Shown here: positions 25,680 through 35,388 of the stretch, piece after piece
How positions within the stretch are numbered: the first letter of the stretch is position 1
Layout: each line of letters begins with the position of its first letter
Assembly: GCF_033807575.1 (NCBI RefSeq)
Contig: NC_084726.1
Coordinates: 7,068,001 to 7,132,000, forward strand
DNA length: 64,000 nt
DNA from: Cydia pomonella
Taxonomy: Eukaryota > Arthropoda > Insecta > Lepidoptera > Tortricidae
Direction: 5' to 3'
Position numbers and translations under genes: made by a program
The notes under the pieces: generated by a model
Databases searched by the model: none
What the model was told of the DNA's origin: nothing
Seen by the model: only the letters and a program-made list of their open reading frames with translations

Positions 25680-26110
25680 AACATCATCAAAGTTTGCAGC
25701 AATTTAGAATTTTTTTTTTATTAAGCTTGCAGTTTGACGTTACACCAAAGTTTGCAGTAGCTTTAAAATAAATTTGAAAGATCATTTTTGCAAATTAACA
25801 TATCAGCAAAGTTTGCAGCAACTTTGAAATATCATGCTTGCCACTTGAAAAAACGTCAAAGCTTGCAGCAACTATAAAAATAATAATAATATCATGTTTG
25901 CAACTTGAAGTCACAGCAAAGCTTGCAGCAATTATAAAACAAACTTGAAAGACCATCTTTGCAAATTGAAATATAAACAAAGTTTGTAGAAACTTTGAAA
26001 CAAATGTCAAAAATCATATTTGCAACTTGCAGTATCTTCAAAGTTTGCAGCAATTTTGAAAGATTATATTCGAAACATGAAATAAAATGCAAGATTGCGA
26101 CAATACTGCA
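25680..26110. repeat. Right subterminal tandem array, 60-bp units x7
   Basis: Units start near 25686, 25746, 25806, 25855, 25916, 25976 and 26036. Each has a variant of CAAAGTT-TGCAGC-AACTTTG, a 7-bp stem with a 6-base loop, followed by a CATGTTTGCAACTTGAA-type word. Spacing is close to 60 bp. The array ends about 130 bp inside the right end of the 12-kb transposon. Confidence 0.75.
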
Positions 26111-26246
26111 ACATATTTGAAGCATTATATATCAAATTTATAAGTTGCTCCAAGATTGATACAAGCTTGCCTTGTTACATTTGACGTAGCAATTTATAAT
26201 CAAAGAAAAATCATATTTGCTGCAAGGTGATCTGCTATCTGGGTAT

Positions 26247-26430
26247 CTGTTCTCTGTGTACAACTTGTCTCTCTTTTCATTTTAGCATCTATTAATAGTA
26301 TTAACCATTTCAATCGGACAATGCTCACACACATACAATATGTTTTCTATGTATAACTTATCTCTCTTTTCATTTTACCATCTATCATTAGGTAGATGTA
26401 AACCATTAGGTTTTGTTATACTTTTTTTTT
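26247..26430. repeat. 93-bp direct duplication at the transposon's right edge
   Basis: The block GTACAACTTGTCTCTCTTTT (26258) recurs as GTATAACTTATCTCTCTTTT (26351), and CATTTCAATCGGACAAT (26312) matches the left flank of the 12-kb transposon at 14193. The second unit keeps the arrangement expected of the pre-insertion site. Confidence 0.65.
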
Positions 26431-27239
26431 TACTTCATTTCATAAAATAAAATATTTGATACTCTGTATTATAGAATTTAACGGAGATCAAACTTAATTT
26501 CGATCTAACTTGTAATCAAGACGCTGTCTTACATTTTACCCACTTATACTTTATATTCTCTTCTCACAAGGCCACTGTAAATTCTATATCTAAAAAAATC
26601 GCGTAAGTATATCTCCACACACGACAGTCGTGAAACTGCCAGCGTCGATAAAAATCTATAATTCTTATCTTCATAAGAGTGTAATTTCACTAATTCATCC
26701 TTCGTTTGATTCATCTCTCCAAAATTTGAGGCGTATGCTCAGGGTTATTTTAATTTCAACCATATATAAAATAAAAAAATATATGAACCATTTCAAGAGA
26801 ACGAACGTTCGCTACAAACGTTCCGTTTTTTTCATATTTCACTTACAGCTCTCACAAGTCACTATTGTGATTCTGTATCTCCGTTTAATCAATACATACG
26901 TATGCTTGTTGGAATTAAAAATCAATATAAGCTACAAATTACTTTTTTTTTTATTATCATTCCATCAATAACCAGTTGCATTCTCGTCATCGTACTAAAT
27001 ACTGTAAATATTACTTGCAATGTCACGTTAGAATATAATTTATGAACAATCAAAGAAAAGATTAGTCATCTTATTTGGACTAAAAAAAAACATCCGTCTC
27101 GTTCTCGCGACCACCATAGTCAAATCTTTAGCAACTAGTCATACAGAATTCACCATTCGCACATTCGCATTTTATAATTCGCAATTTCAATGTGTACACT
27201 TCCGTCAAAAAACAAACAATTTCATCTAATTCTCAACAT
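26431..27239. other. Non-coding pyrimidine-biased DNA
   Basis: No gene supported. The open frame at 26630-26971 encodes biased, low-complexity residues and has no family likeness I can see. Confidence 0.35.
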
Positions 27240-27640
27240 CCGTGACGAACCCTCACGTCAAACAAAAATAAAATATTAAGATGTACTCTCACGTACTTTA
27301 ATGTTTACTTTCCGTACGCTCACTTCACACAAAAATCGAATTTCAGATGTACTCTCACGTCAAATAACTTCTAACTACCTTGACGTATGCTCATGTCAAA
27401 TAAAAAACAATTTCCTTGACGTGCTCTCACGATAAACAAAAATCAAATTTAAAACGCACGCTCACATCAAAATTTAAGACGCACTCTCTCGTCAAATAAT
27501 TTTCAACTTCCTTGACGCACACTCACGTCAAGCACAAATCATATTTCAGACGAACTCTCACGTCAAAAAATTTCCTACTTCCATGACGCATGCTCACGTC
27601 AATCGATAATCAAATTTTAGACGCACTCTCACGTCCAACA
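27240..27640. repeat. 36-bp hairpin array with conserved loop
   Basis: About eleven hairpins, the last four exactly 36 bp apart (27511, 27547, 27583, 27619). Each is a short stem (GACG/CGTC, often TTGACG/CGTCAA) around an 8-base loop ending in CTCA: CACTCTCA, CATGCTCA, CACACTCA, AACTCTCA, TATGCTCA. Stems carry G-T wobbles and spacers are AT-rich and variable. No open frame is kept. Confidence 0.7.
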
Positions 27641-28629
27641 AAAGTTAAATAACTTGATTGAACAATAGTTATTTGTACAACAAGAAAGCAAAGTTTGATA
27701 TTTCTTCGAGTGCTTGTTTTGATTGTATAATAAAATACGTAAAATATGGTGTTTTTATTAAATTTTAATCTTTTATTTCATTAATTAATTATTACGAATG
27801 AAGACTCGTAGGGTGTTTTGGAACGATGCGGTCTGACTTATTTCGGGGGTCTATTATAAACCGTCAATATACCGTTGAATTACGTATGCACTTTTTTTTT
27901 TGTTCAAATATTCCGAACTTGTATTAGGCCCCGCTCGTTGAAATGACATTCGACTCTAAAGGTCACTTGAATGTTATTTTGTCTCACTCGGTGAGCAAAA
28001 TGTGATTTTGCTCACTGTTTTTAAGCAGCAAATTACCCTTGTCGAGCTGCTGACGTGATAAAATATTTTCATCAGTGAAACAAACAAATTCGTTATAAAT
28101 TATATTTCTTTCGCTCTTTGTTGTCTTTAACAAAACTATCATCTGGCACTGACACTGAATAGTTCTGTATACAACAAACTCTCAATACTCGCTCTCATGC
28201 TAATAAATATATTATTTATTATTGTCATACAAAAACTTGAGTTAACTTCTCTTAAGTTACCTTCGCTTATGTTAAGCTACCATAATGCTCTCTCACATTG
28301 TTATTATATATCGTGTACCTGCGTAACTTTAAATCATACTAGTAGACCATATGATTGACCAGCAATTTTACACAGACTCTGCATGAGTTTAATTATCATA
28401 ACTTCTTTCCAAGTTCTATATTGTCGTTTAATACTAAATAAGTGATTTAGAATCAATGCATTTAAATTTACACACTGTCAAAATCCATTGTCACATTATA
28501 CATAAGTATAGTGTCATTTAACCCAATTAAATTATCTCATTAATAAAAAATAAAAAAAGGATTGTCTATTTCAGGCTTCTAGCCCATAACAAATCTCTTT
28601 ATGTTTCATTAAGATCTCTTAGATACGCT
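27641..28629. other. Non-coding DNA with scattered hairpins
   Basis: No gene. Isolated stem-loops of the same style occur, such as TAACTT-CTCTT-AAGTTA near 28234 and CATAATG-CTCTCTCA-CATTG near 28282. Confidence 0.4.
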
Positions 28630-29220
28630 CATTTAAAATTACTAGTACCTGGGCGACCGAGCTCCGCTCGGCTACAACTATCCATTGCAATATGGTGGCG
28701 TATAATAGGTGATAATCTACATAAACTTAAAAAGTAAAATGTGAACTGACAATTATTATTATTTACAATCGAATTCAACCTTACAGCACTTGTCACAGAG
28801 TAACGCCATCTATTGCCAATTTCTCTTATTACATAGCTCATTTTTTTACCAAACCAAACCTGTCCAAAACAATAAAAATTAAAAATTATATATAAACTTG
28901 AACATATAAAAAAAACAAAGGTTAGTCACCGGGCGAGATTCGAACCCGTAACACTCGTTTCTAGCCGTCCGCGTCCCAACCCGCCGGACCAGACGGACAG
29001 TGGCCAGCAACACGAAATCAGCGACCACATTCTGCGTCGAAAGAAAACCGCATGAAAACTCGAAAACACGCGCCTTCTCAAACACAAGACTAATCTAGAC
29101 CGACTGTACACCCCCAAAAACCCCCATATACCAAATTTCAGCGAAATCGCCAGAGCCGTTTCCGAGACCACAGAAAACTATGTATATATACAAGAATTGC
29201 TCGTTCAAAGGTATAAGATA
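28630..29220 (+). repeat. Composite tRNA-like / RTE-like retroposon
   Basis: Starts near GGGCGACCGAGCTCCGCTCG. A box B-like GGTTCGAATC is on the minus strand at about 28936-28945. The right end reads CCAAATTTCAGCGAAATCGC, GAGCCGTTTCCGAGA and ATTGCTCGTTCAAAGGTATA, a 3' signature I associate with RTE-type LINEs. No intact reverse transcriptase is present. Confidence 0.5.
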
Positions 29221-29245
29221 ATGCAACGTCAGAACGTTATGTCAA

Positions 29246-29760
29246 ACTATCATCTTCTAATTTACATACGCTCATGTAAATTTACCATAATGTACGCTCA
29301 CATTATGAAGAACTATCATCATCTAATTTACATACGCTCATGTAAATTTACCATAATGTACGCTCACATTATGAAGAACTATCATCATCTAATTTACTTA
29401 CACTCAAGTAAATTTACATAATGTACGCTCACATTATGAAAAACTATCATCATCTAATTTACATACGCTCATGTAAATTTACCATAATGTACGCTCACAT
29501 TATGAAAAACTATCATCATCCAATTTACATACGCTCATGTAAATTTACCATAATGTACGCTCACATTATGAAGTACTATCATCTAATTTACATACGCTCA
29601 TGTAAATTTACCATAATGTACGCTCACATTATGAAGTACTATCATCTAATTTACATACGCTCATGTAAATTTACCATAATGTACGCTCACATTATGAAGT
29701 ACTATCATCTAATTTACATTCGCTCATGTAAATTTACCATAATGTACGCTCACATTATGA
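29246..29760. repeat. 63-66 bp satellite, 8 units, two hairpins per unit
   Basis: The second hairpin of each unit starts at 29286, 29352, 29417, 29483, 29549, 29612, 29675 and 29738 (steps 66, 65, 66, 66, 63, 63, 63). Hairpin 1 is ATTTACA-TACGCTCA-TGTAAAT; hairpin 2 is CATAATG-TACGCTCA-CATTATG. Both share the loop TACGCTCA although their stems differ. The unit before 29417 has ATTTACT-TACACTCA-AGTAAAT: both stem sides changed together. Open frames through the array are by-products of unit lengths divisible by three. Confidence 0.85.
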
Positions 29761-30802
29761 ATCTGCTATTCTATTTATCTCATCTTTCACGTCCAAACTC
29801 TTAATATTACCCTCTTAATATTACTCATGTTATTAAAACTACATAAGTATATACTACACAAAACGCTTGTTTACGTTGTTGTACACTAGCTTACTTTAAA
29901 TAAGTATCTGTATTTACTTAGGTATATTTTTATGCTAGCCCGCTTTCAACTGTAAGGCTTTCATTAGCATAAATAAACTATGAGTCTCATACAATTTTAG
30001 CTAAATTGGAGTAAAATTTACAGATAACATGTGTAACACTGTCACCTGTATAACACTGTCACTGCCACCATTAAACGTAGGTATTTATTTCGACAAAAAT
30101 ATGTCTATAAATAGGTACTTATTATTTCGCATTTTAGTGCTGTCCAACGAGGTATTCTATTTTACTACTACCAATTCACTGATTTCGTATAGATTTAACT
30201 AAAACTGCTGCATTGAACATAAATCATGACGTGTACAACAATGAAATACATAAATGCTTTTAAAAATTCTTATCAAAGAATAAAATATATAGGAAAGCAT
30301 AACCTATTCCATGTGTAAAAATGACAAAACTAATTTATTTCTGGTCATGATGCCTCATATACTGATGTCTTAAAGGAACTTTTATTATCACAATATATAT
30401 TTAATTAACTTTCTTGGGCCATCATATGATTTACAACAATCATTTAATATTATCTGTCTAAATTATCATAAATTCATTATCTATCACAATAAACTACCAG
30501 CCAATTTATTGTTTTCAGTTGCTTGCAAAGAAGTGGTAAGATATACTTCTTAATGACTATTTTTACTCACGAGTTTTAAAGCTACCTGCAACTTCATCAT
30601 GCATTTTTTTTTTAAATTGCTAATACGTATAATAGTTACTTACAAGCAGTCGCCAAAAACATATATCTGAAGCATGTAAATCGTCCTAAACTCATGAAAT
30701 AAAATACTTTTTATTTCTATAACTTACGTTTCATAAAACTTAGGAATCAAAATAAATCTCAAAATCCCAATGTGGGTTAGTGGTACGTTAACACTTCTGA
30801 TT
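29761..30802. other. Non-coding right part of the repeat-bounded block
   Basis: AT-rich, no gene seen. The last bases before the right direct repeat (GTACGTTAACACTTCTGATT) are not purine-rich, which argues against a normal LTR polypurine tract. Confidence 0.4.
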
Positions 30803-31122
30803 TATAGTGCTTCTTATTGCATGGTTACCCTAAACTATTACTACTACAGCAATCGGGATACTTGCAGGTACTCTGACCTAACCAGTTCATTACGATGCTT
30901 CCTCTTTGACAGCCTCAACCCAAGTGAACGAGCCTGTCCAACATTTACCGTGTCCCCACCACCTGCTAAAACTACCGTGTTTTGACATAATGTTAAATCG
31001 TGTTCAGTATAATGTTATTTTTCCAACTACCCCTGTATTAATCGGGGTAACATAATAATGTTGTCACGGTATAATTATTATTTAACTGCTATCTTAAATG
31101 TAAACATAAATAAATCATGACA
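30803..31122 (+). repeat. 320-bp direct repeat, right copy (LTR-like)
   Basis: Identical to 9502-9821 over its full length. Followed by TATG (31123-31126), matching the four bases before the left copy. Internal features: CCCC and GGGG pair around TGTATTAATC, and the end is AAATAAATCATGACA. Confidence 0.75.
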
Positions 31123-31484
31123 TATGTAACAATTTTAAATCATATACGATTATTTACTCTTTTGCTTTCATTAGTAATATAAACAAATTTTTTAAAGCGG
31201 TTTTCAATAAAAAGGCCCATCAAGATTTTTACCTTTTGTCTAATGCTGAAAAAAAAAGAACTACTTATATCGTCAGATGACAAGCAAAACTCACTAATTC
31301 CTAAAAAATAATTAGACGAAAATCAACCTCATTGCAGTATTAATATAGTTCATTATGGCTATGAACTTGTGGTGGTATTTATTGAGTTTTGCTAATCACC
31401 TGACGATATGGGATATGTATTGTTACTGCCAAATCAGTGCGAAGGATAGTTTGGTCGAAGTGTTGATGTCCTAAGGGACTAGAG

Positions 31485-31626
31485 AGACCAAGACAAGTCT
31501 GCAACGATTTTGATGGCACACGCAGTGAAAGAGTTATTTATGCGTCATAATTCCATAGAAGTTTGACTTGTAAATAACACTTGCACTACGTGTGTTATCA
31601 AAATCGTTGCAGACTTGTCTTGGTCT
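31485..31626. mobile_element. Fold-back MITE, family A copy 2
   Basis: 142 bp with the same ends as 5264-5406 (AGACCAAGACAAGTCT and inverse). Inner arms GCAACGATTTTGATGGCACA and TGTGTTATCAAAATCGTTGC are slightly better paired than in copy 1. Confidence 0.8.
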
Positions 31627-31811
31627 GACTCTATTGCTGTTAACTTTTTTGCAGGCGTTAGTTTGAATGAAAGTGAGAACTCTTGAAACCTGCCAAACAT
31701 TAAAAAAAATGTATTATTTATTATGAGATTGATGTTAAATGACAGTGTCAAAAGTTCCAATAGTTTTTAACGACGCCACAGACAGACAAACATTACCGTC
31801 AAACATATAAT

Positions 31812-31848
31812 ACCCCCCTTTTTCGGGGGGGGGGGGGGGGGGGGGGGG
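31812..31848. repeat. C6-T5-C-G24 homopolymer cluster
   Basis: Six C, five T, one C and then 24 G in a row. It can fold back or form a G-quadruplex. Its length is likely unstable in sequencing as well as in the genome. Confidence 0.8.
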
Positions 31849-32102
31849 TTTAAAAAATAGTAGTTTCTGGTGTTAAAAATTCAATTCAAGAGCACAGAGG
31901 TGGAGGAGAAAAAAACACTTGTAAAAAATACTTTTTATTAAATTGACCTTAGTAACAAATAATAAATTAATAAAAACTAGCTATAAAGCGTGAAGCCGCC
32001 ACCAAGCCCACCACTGGGCCCACAGCCTTAAGGGCAAATACCCAGTGAACATACATAAAAGTTATTTTGACTATAGTTCGTTTTTTTAGTATTAGAAATA
32101 AT

Positions 32103-32176
32103 CGGACAGACAGACGGACATGACGAATCTATAAGGGTTCCGTTTTTTGCCATTTGGCTACGGAACCCTAAAAAAG
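32103..32176 (-). repeat. Fragment of the TTTAGGGTTCCG element
   Basis: Inverted partial copy of the left end of 18958-19642: AAGGGTTCCGTTTTTTGCC, ATTTGGCTACGGAACCCTAA. Confidence 0.65.
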
Positions 32177-32216
32177 GTAATCAATCTTGACATGTCCTTT
32201 TATTGAAAAAAGCTTT

Positions 32217-32343
32217 TTAACCTTTTGAACGCCACGCCTATCGCACGCGGCGCGTAATCGTTAACCTTGTCGGTACGCATGAAGGTTGATATTGGGCTGA
32301 AGCTGCGCGCGTCATATGACGTCTTTGGTGGTCAAAAGGTTAA
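32217..32343 (+). mobile_element. TTAA-target MITE, family D copy 1
   Basis: Bounded by TTAA on both sides; the ends are CCTTTTGAACGCCACGCC and GGTGGTCAAAAGG. The core has GGTTGATATTGGGCTG. TTAA duplications and short inverted ends are typical of piggyBac-like elements. Other copies: 35270-35388 and, inverted, 48983-49109. Confidence 0.75.
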
Positions 32344-32561
32344 AAATCAGTAACTATTACTTATGAAACCAAAATAATATAAATAAGCATATTATTATAT
32401 GATTTATAATTGTTACATATTGGCCGTGACTTATTTTTCATAAGTGTTTTTCAACGAAAAAACACGTCAAAATAGCTTACCTTGTTTCTAATGCTAAAAA
32501 GAACAAACTATAAAGTGAAGCCAGAACAAAAAAAAAGAACAAACTATAGTCTATTTTTTTT

Positions 32562-32976
32562 ATCCCGTAGACTAAAATGACATTTCATGTGTTGCTGGTT
32601 TTTTAAGTCTTTAAAAAAAAAATTGGGAGTTACTTACATAGGCATGTAACACCATTTTGAGGCATTTAGAAAGTTTGTATCCAGGTCTAAACACAATATT
32701 TCTAATATTTAAAAGCGATGGCATTGTAAGACTAACAGTCACCTCGAAGCTCATAATGCAATTTTTGAGTGGATGAGTAGTGAGTAGATTTTATTTATTG
32801 TTTACTTTCTATCATGTTGTGAGTAGATTTCATTAATTGTTTATTTTGGATCTAAAATTAATTTAATATTTATCGGTTATTCACAAACCGAAATCAAAGA
32901 TCAGCACTATTTGTTTTAAGCTGGTCACATTATTTCTGCGTTTGACATTAGTGGTTGTCATTTTAGTCTATGGAAT
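32562..32976. mobile_element. Element with TAGACTAAAATGACA inverted ends
   Basis: Left ATCCCGTAGACTAAAATGAC and right GTCATTTTAGTCTATGGAAT form inverted ends of about 20 bp with two mismatches. The interior of about 370 bp is non-coding. Confidence 0.55.
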
Positions 32977-32985
32977 AAAAGAACA

Positions 32986-33097
32986 GAAGGCCAACCGCGA
33001 ACCACGTACGACGTGTTGCCTCCCTGTCGCACTTGTAAATTCGTACATAAGTGTGACAGGGAGGCAACACGTCGGACGTGGTTCGCTGTAGGCCTTC
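32986..33097. mobile_element. Fold-back MITE, family C copy 2
   Basis: 112 bp, same design and length as 8621-8732: GAAGGCCAACCGCGAACCAC at the left, TGGTTCGCTGTAGGCCTTC at the right. Confidence 0.8.
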
Positions 33098-33605
33098 AGA
33101 CTATAGTGTCATTTTCAGTAGAAGCAGCAAATATGAAAATTTTTGTCGCAAAGGTTCGATGACCCCAGAAATTTAATTTTCACGACTTTTTCTACGGACC
33201 AATTGATTTGCCAGACTATAATGACAGGTCGATATGACAAAAGTTGCTAATATTACATTAATTATAGTATTTTTCAATCGAATGGGTACGGTGACACATG
33301 TCATCTCAATACTATTTTGCGAGATTTTGCGTTTTAAGGTTATATTATAAACTATATGGAGATGACGTGTGCATGTGTGTGTGTGCACTGTAATTTTAAT
33401 ATAGATAAATATATAGGTGATATAGGTTTTTATATAATGTGGTTTAGTGTTGAGACTCATTTATTATATAATACCACCAAACTTGAATGTAATTGATCTG
33501 TAAATGGTATGACATGTGGTAACTGAATTTTCAATCGTCAACTTTTGACAAGCAGAATGACAGCATAATGTCAACCGAACAATGCCATCTACATTAGCTG
33601 TAAAA

Positions 33606-33724
33606 TTAACACATTCGCCGCTGAGCTACGGTCGTAGCCGATAGCATAGGTTTCCCGGTATGTAGAGGAAACGCTTCGTAGAGGCAAAACGACAACGTGT
33701 CGTGAATAGCGCTGAATGGGTTAA
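33606..33724. mobile_element. Second TTAA-target MITE type
   Basis: TTAA at both edges (33606-33609, 33721-33724). Ends CACATTCGCCGCT and AGCGCTGAATGGG are imperfect inverted repeats. A different family from the one at 32217. Confidence 0.55.
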
Positions 33725-33803
33725 GCACGAGTTTGACTTTACACATCTTACACAATCTATGAATTTATGATTATCACCCAAAGATTGTCATATCACCTAT
33801 ATC

Positions 33804-34025
33804 TGTATCTTTAGGTATTTAAATAAAAGTTAACAAATAATTCGTACATTTTCATGTTATAACATTTATTGGTAACCAACCAAATACAAAACCGCCTGGA
33901 TCTGTCACTGACTTTAACCTACATTATTTGATCATGTAATTAATGTATTCATCTACCCTCAACTAGCTTAAGGAGCCATTTGAGGGTAGATTTTATTTAC
34001 TTTTATTTAAATACCTAAAGATTCA
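33804..34025. mobile_element. Fold-back element
   Basis: Inverted arms ATCTTTAGGTATTTAAATAA and TTATTTAAATACCTAAAGAT. A second stem-loop (CTACCCTCAA ... TTGAGGGTAG) sits near 33954-33997. Confidence 0.6.
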
Positions 34026-34365
34026 GAGTATACATAGAGATAGATTTAATTATAATTTTAATTTTAATTTTTATCTTAATTTATATTGTATTTTAATGTA
34101 TGGAATTTATTTTCTGAATTAAAATTATTGAATTGAATTGAATTGAATAGAGCTTAAACTCTTCTAAGATGATATTTATCAGTACTATTAATATCACTAT
34201 GCATTATTATAATATTATGCAATACCTATAGTAAATATCATTTCAATAGAAACTACTCACAAGCTTCAGCACTGGTCCTAATAATTGAGCATGAATAATA
34301 GGGAATATTACGCAAAACTCTGCGTAGGGGGCGCCACTACTACAATCCATCACAATCTGAGGATC

Positions 34366-34468
34366 CGCGAAACAAGAAAATCGAAATTTCTTTAACTAAC
34401 CTCTCTATCACTCTTGCATGATCGAGCGAGACAGATAACTAAATTTCGATTTTCGCGTTTCCCGCCGC
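34366..34468. mobile_element. Fold-back MITE related to family B
   Basis: Arms GAAAATCGAAATTTC and AAATTTCGATTTTC with GCGAAAC/GCGTTTC outside. Loosely related to family B at 7641. Confidence 0.5.
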
Positions 34469-34851
34469 CTTGATGCATCAATGACATATTTTACAAGCTT
34501 TTATTTACTTTCACCTTTTCACCGTTGTCTGTTTGTGATCAAATCTTGCAAGTTAAATTTGACCCACTTCCCGGTTTCCGATTGATCTGAAAATTTGCAT
34601 ACATATGTAAGTCGGGTGACAATGCAATATTATGGTACCATCGAGCTGATCTGATGATGGAGACAAGAGGTGGACATAGGAACTCTGTGATAAAACAACG
34701 CAACCTATTTGTGTTTGGGGTTTTTAGAATTTGCTCGATGAGTATTAGTTGCCTGTGGAAAGAAAAGTACAGTCAGCGATAAAAGCTTGTACTTACCAAA
34801 AATGAAATTTTTGCCAAAAACTTTTTTATTATCTGTTAAGACTTGTCAAAA

Positions 34852-35017
34852 CAGGCGCGGATACAAGGGGGGGCCATAGGGGCAATGGCCCCCCCCTAAA
34901 ACCCTGGCTCTCACATTACTAAATTGAGTAAATTTTTTTTTACCTTATTTTCTGTGCAAAAATATATGATTTTCTCAAAATGGCCCCCCCCTAAGCCAAA
35001 TCTTGTATCCGCGCCTG
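34852..35017. mobile_element. hAT-like MITE with perfect 8-bp duplication
   Basis: The 166-bp element begins CAGGCGCGGATACAAG and ends with the exact inverse. The 8 bp TGTCAAAA flank it on both sides (34844-34851, 35018-35025). CAG-type ends and 8-bp duplications are hallmarks of hAT elements. The interior holds runs of G and C (GGGGGGGCC, GGCCCCCCCC). Confidence 0.85.
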
Positions 35018-35269
35018 TGTCAAAAAACAGGTTAAGGCACAGTATGTATGAGTTATTCTATGGTTTGCGATAGGTGCTAGTGCTGCACTCTGGCGGCAGA
35101 ATATTGCAGTAATACCTCCTATTCTACATATAGATTTTAAATTCATGTTATACAACCACAGAATCCAAGGATGGTTCGCTTACCTAATGCTAGTTTTAAC
35201 ACATGACACTGTTCATTTTTTAAGCAAAGCCATTATGGGGGTTTTCAGAAAAAAATTTACCCGTTTTCC

Positions 35270-35388
35270 TTAACCTTTTTAACGCCACGCCTATCGTACG
35301 CGGCGCGTAATCGTGAACCTTGTCGGTACGCATGAAGGTTGATATTGGGCTGTAGCCGCGCGGCGGCGCGAGGCGGTCAAAAGGTTAA
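35270..35388 (+). mobile_element. TTAA-target MITE, family D copy 2
   Basis: Same family as 32217-32343, slightly shorter in its right half (GCGCGGCGGCGCGAGGCGG). TTAA flanks both ends. Confidence 0.75.

Larger units (their letters stand above)
14227..26243 (-). mobile_element. 12-kb two-gene DNA transposon (CACTA/CMC-like), decayed
   Basis: The left end CCCAGATAGCA (14227-14237) is inverted at the right end as TGCTATCTGGG (26233-26243), and each end is flanked by TA (14225-14226, 26244-26245). Further in, both ends share CTTGCA(A/G)CAA. Tandem hairpin repeats lie just inside both ends: 50-bp units at 14377-14695 and 60-bp units at 25680-26110. Inside are two minus-strand genes, the DUF4806-type gene and a Tnp2-like transposase. 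Known: CACTA/Mirage-type elements carry 2-3 bp duplications, and plant En/Spm has subterminal repeats bound by a second protein. Inferred: one former autonomous element. The transposase carries three lesions and the second gene one, so this copy is not expected to move on its own. Several smaller elements are nested in it. Confidence 0.65.

Noticed and set aside
27240..29760. CRISPR array
   Set aside because: Repeats are palindromic throughout with no unique spacers, and the DNA is eukaryotic.
29197..29804. Repeated-protein frames (MYAHIMK-type repeats)
   Set aside because: They follow from a satellite whose unit length is divisible by three; the hairpin structure explains the sequence better.
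9502..31122. Standard LTR retrotransposon
   Set aside because: No TG/CA ends shared by both copies, no primer-binding site or polypurine tract, no gag or pol; kept as LTR-like only.
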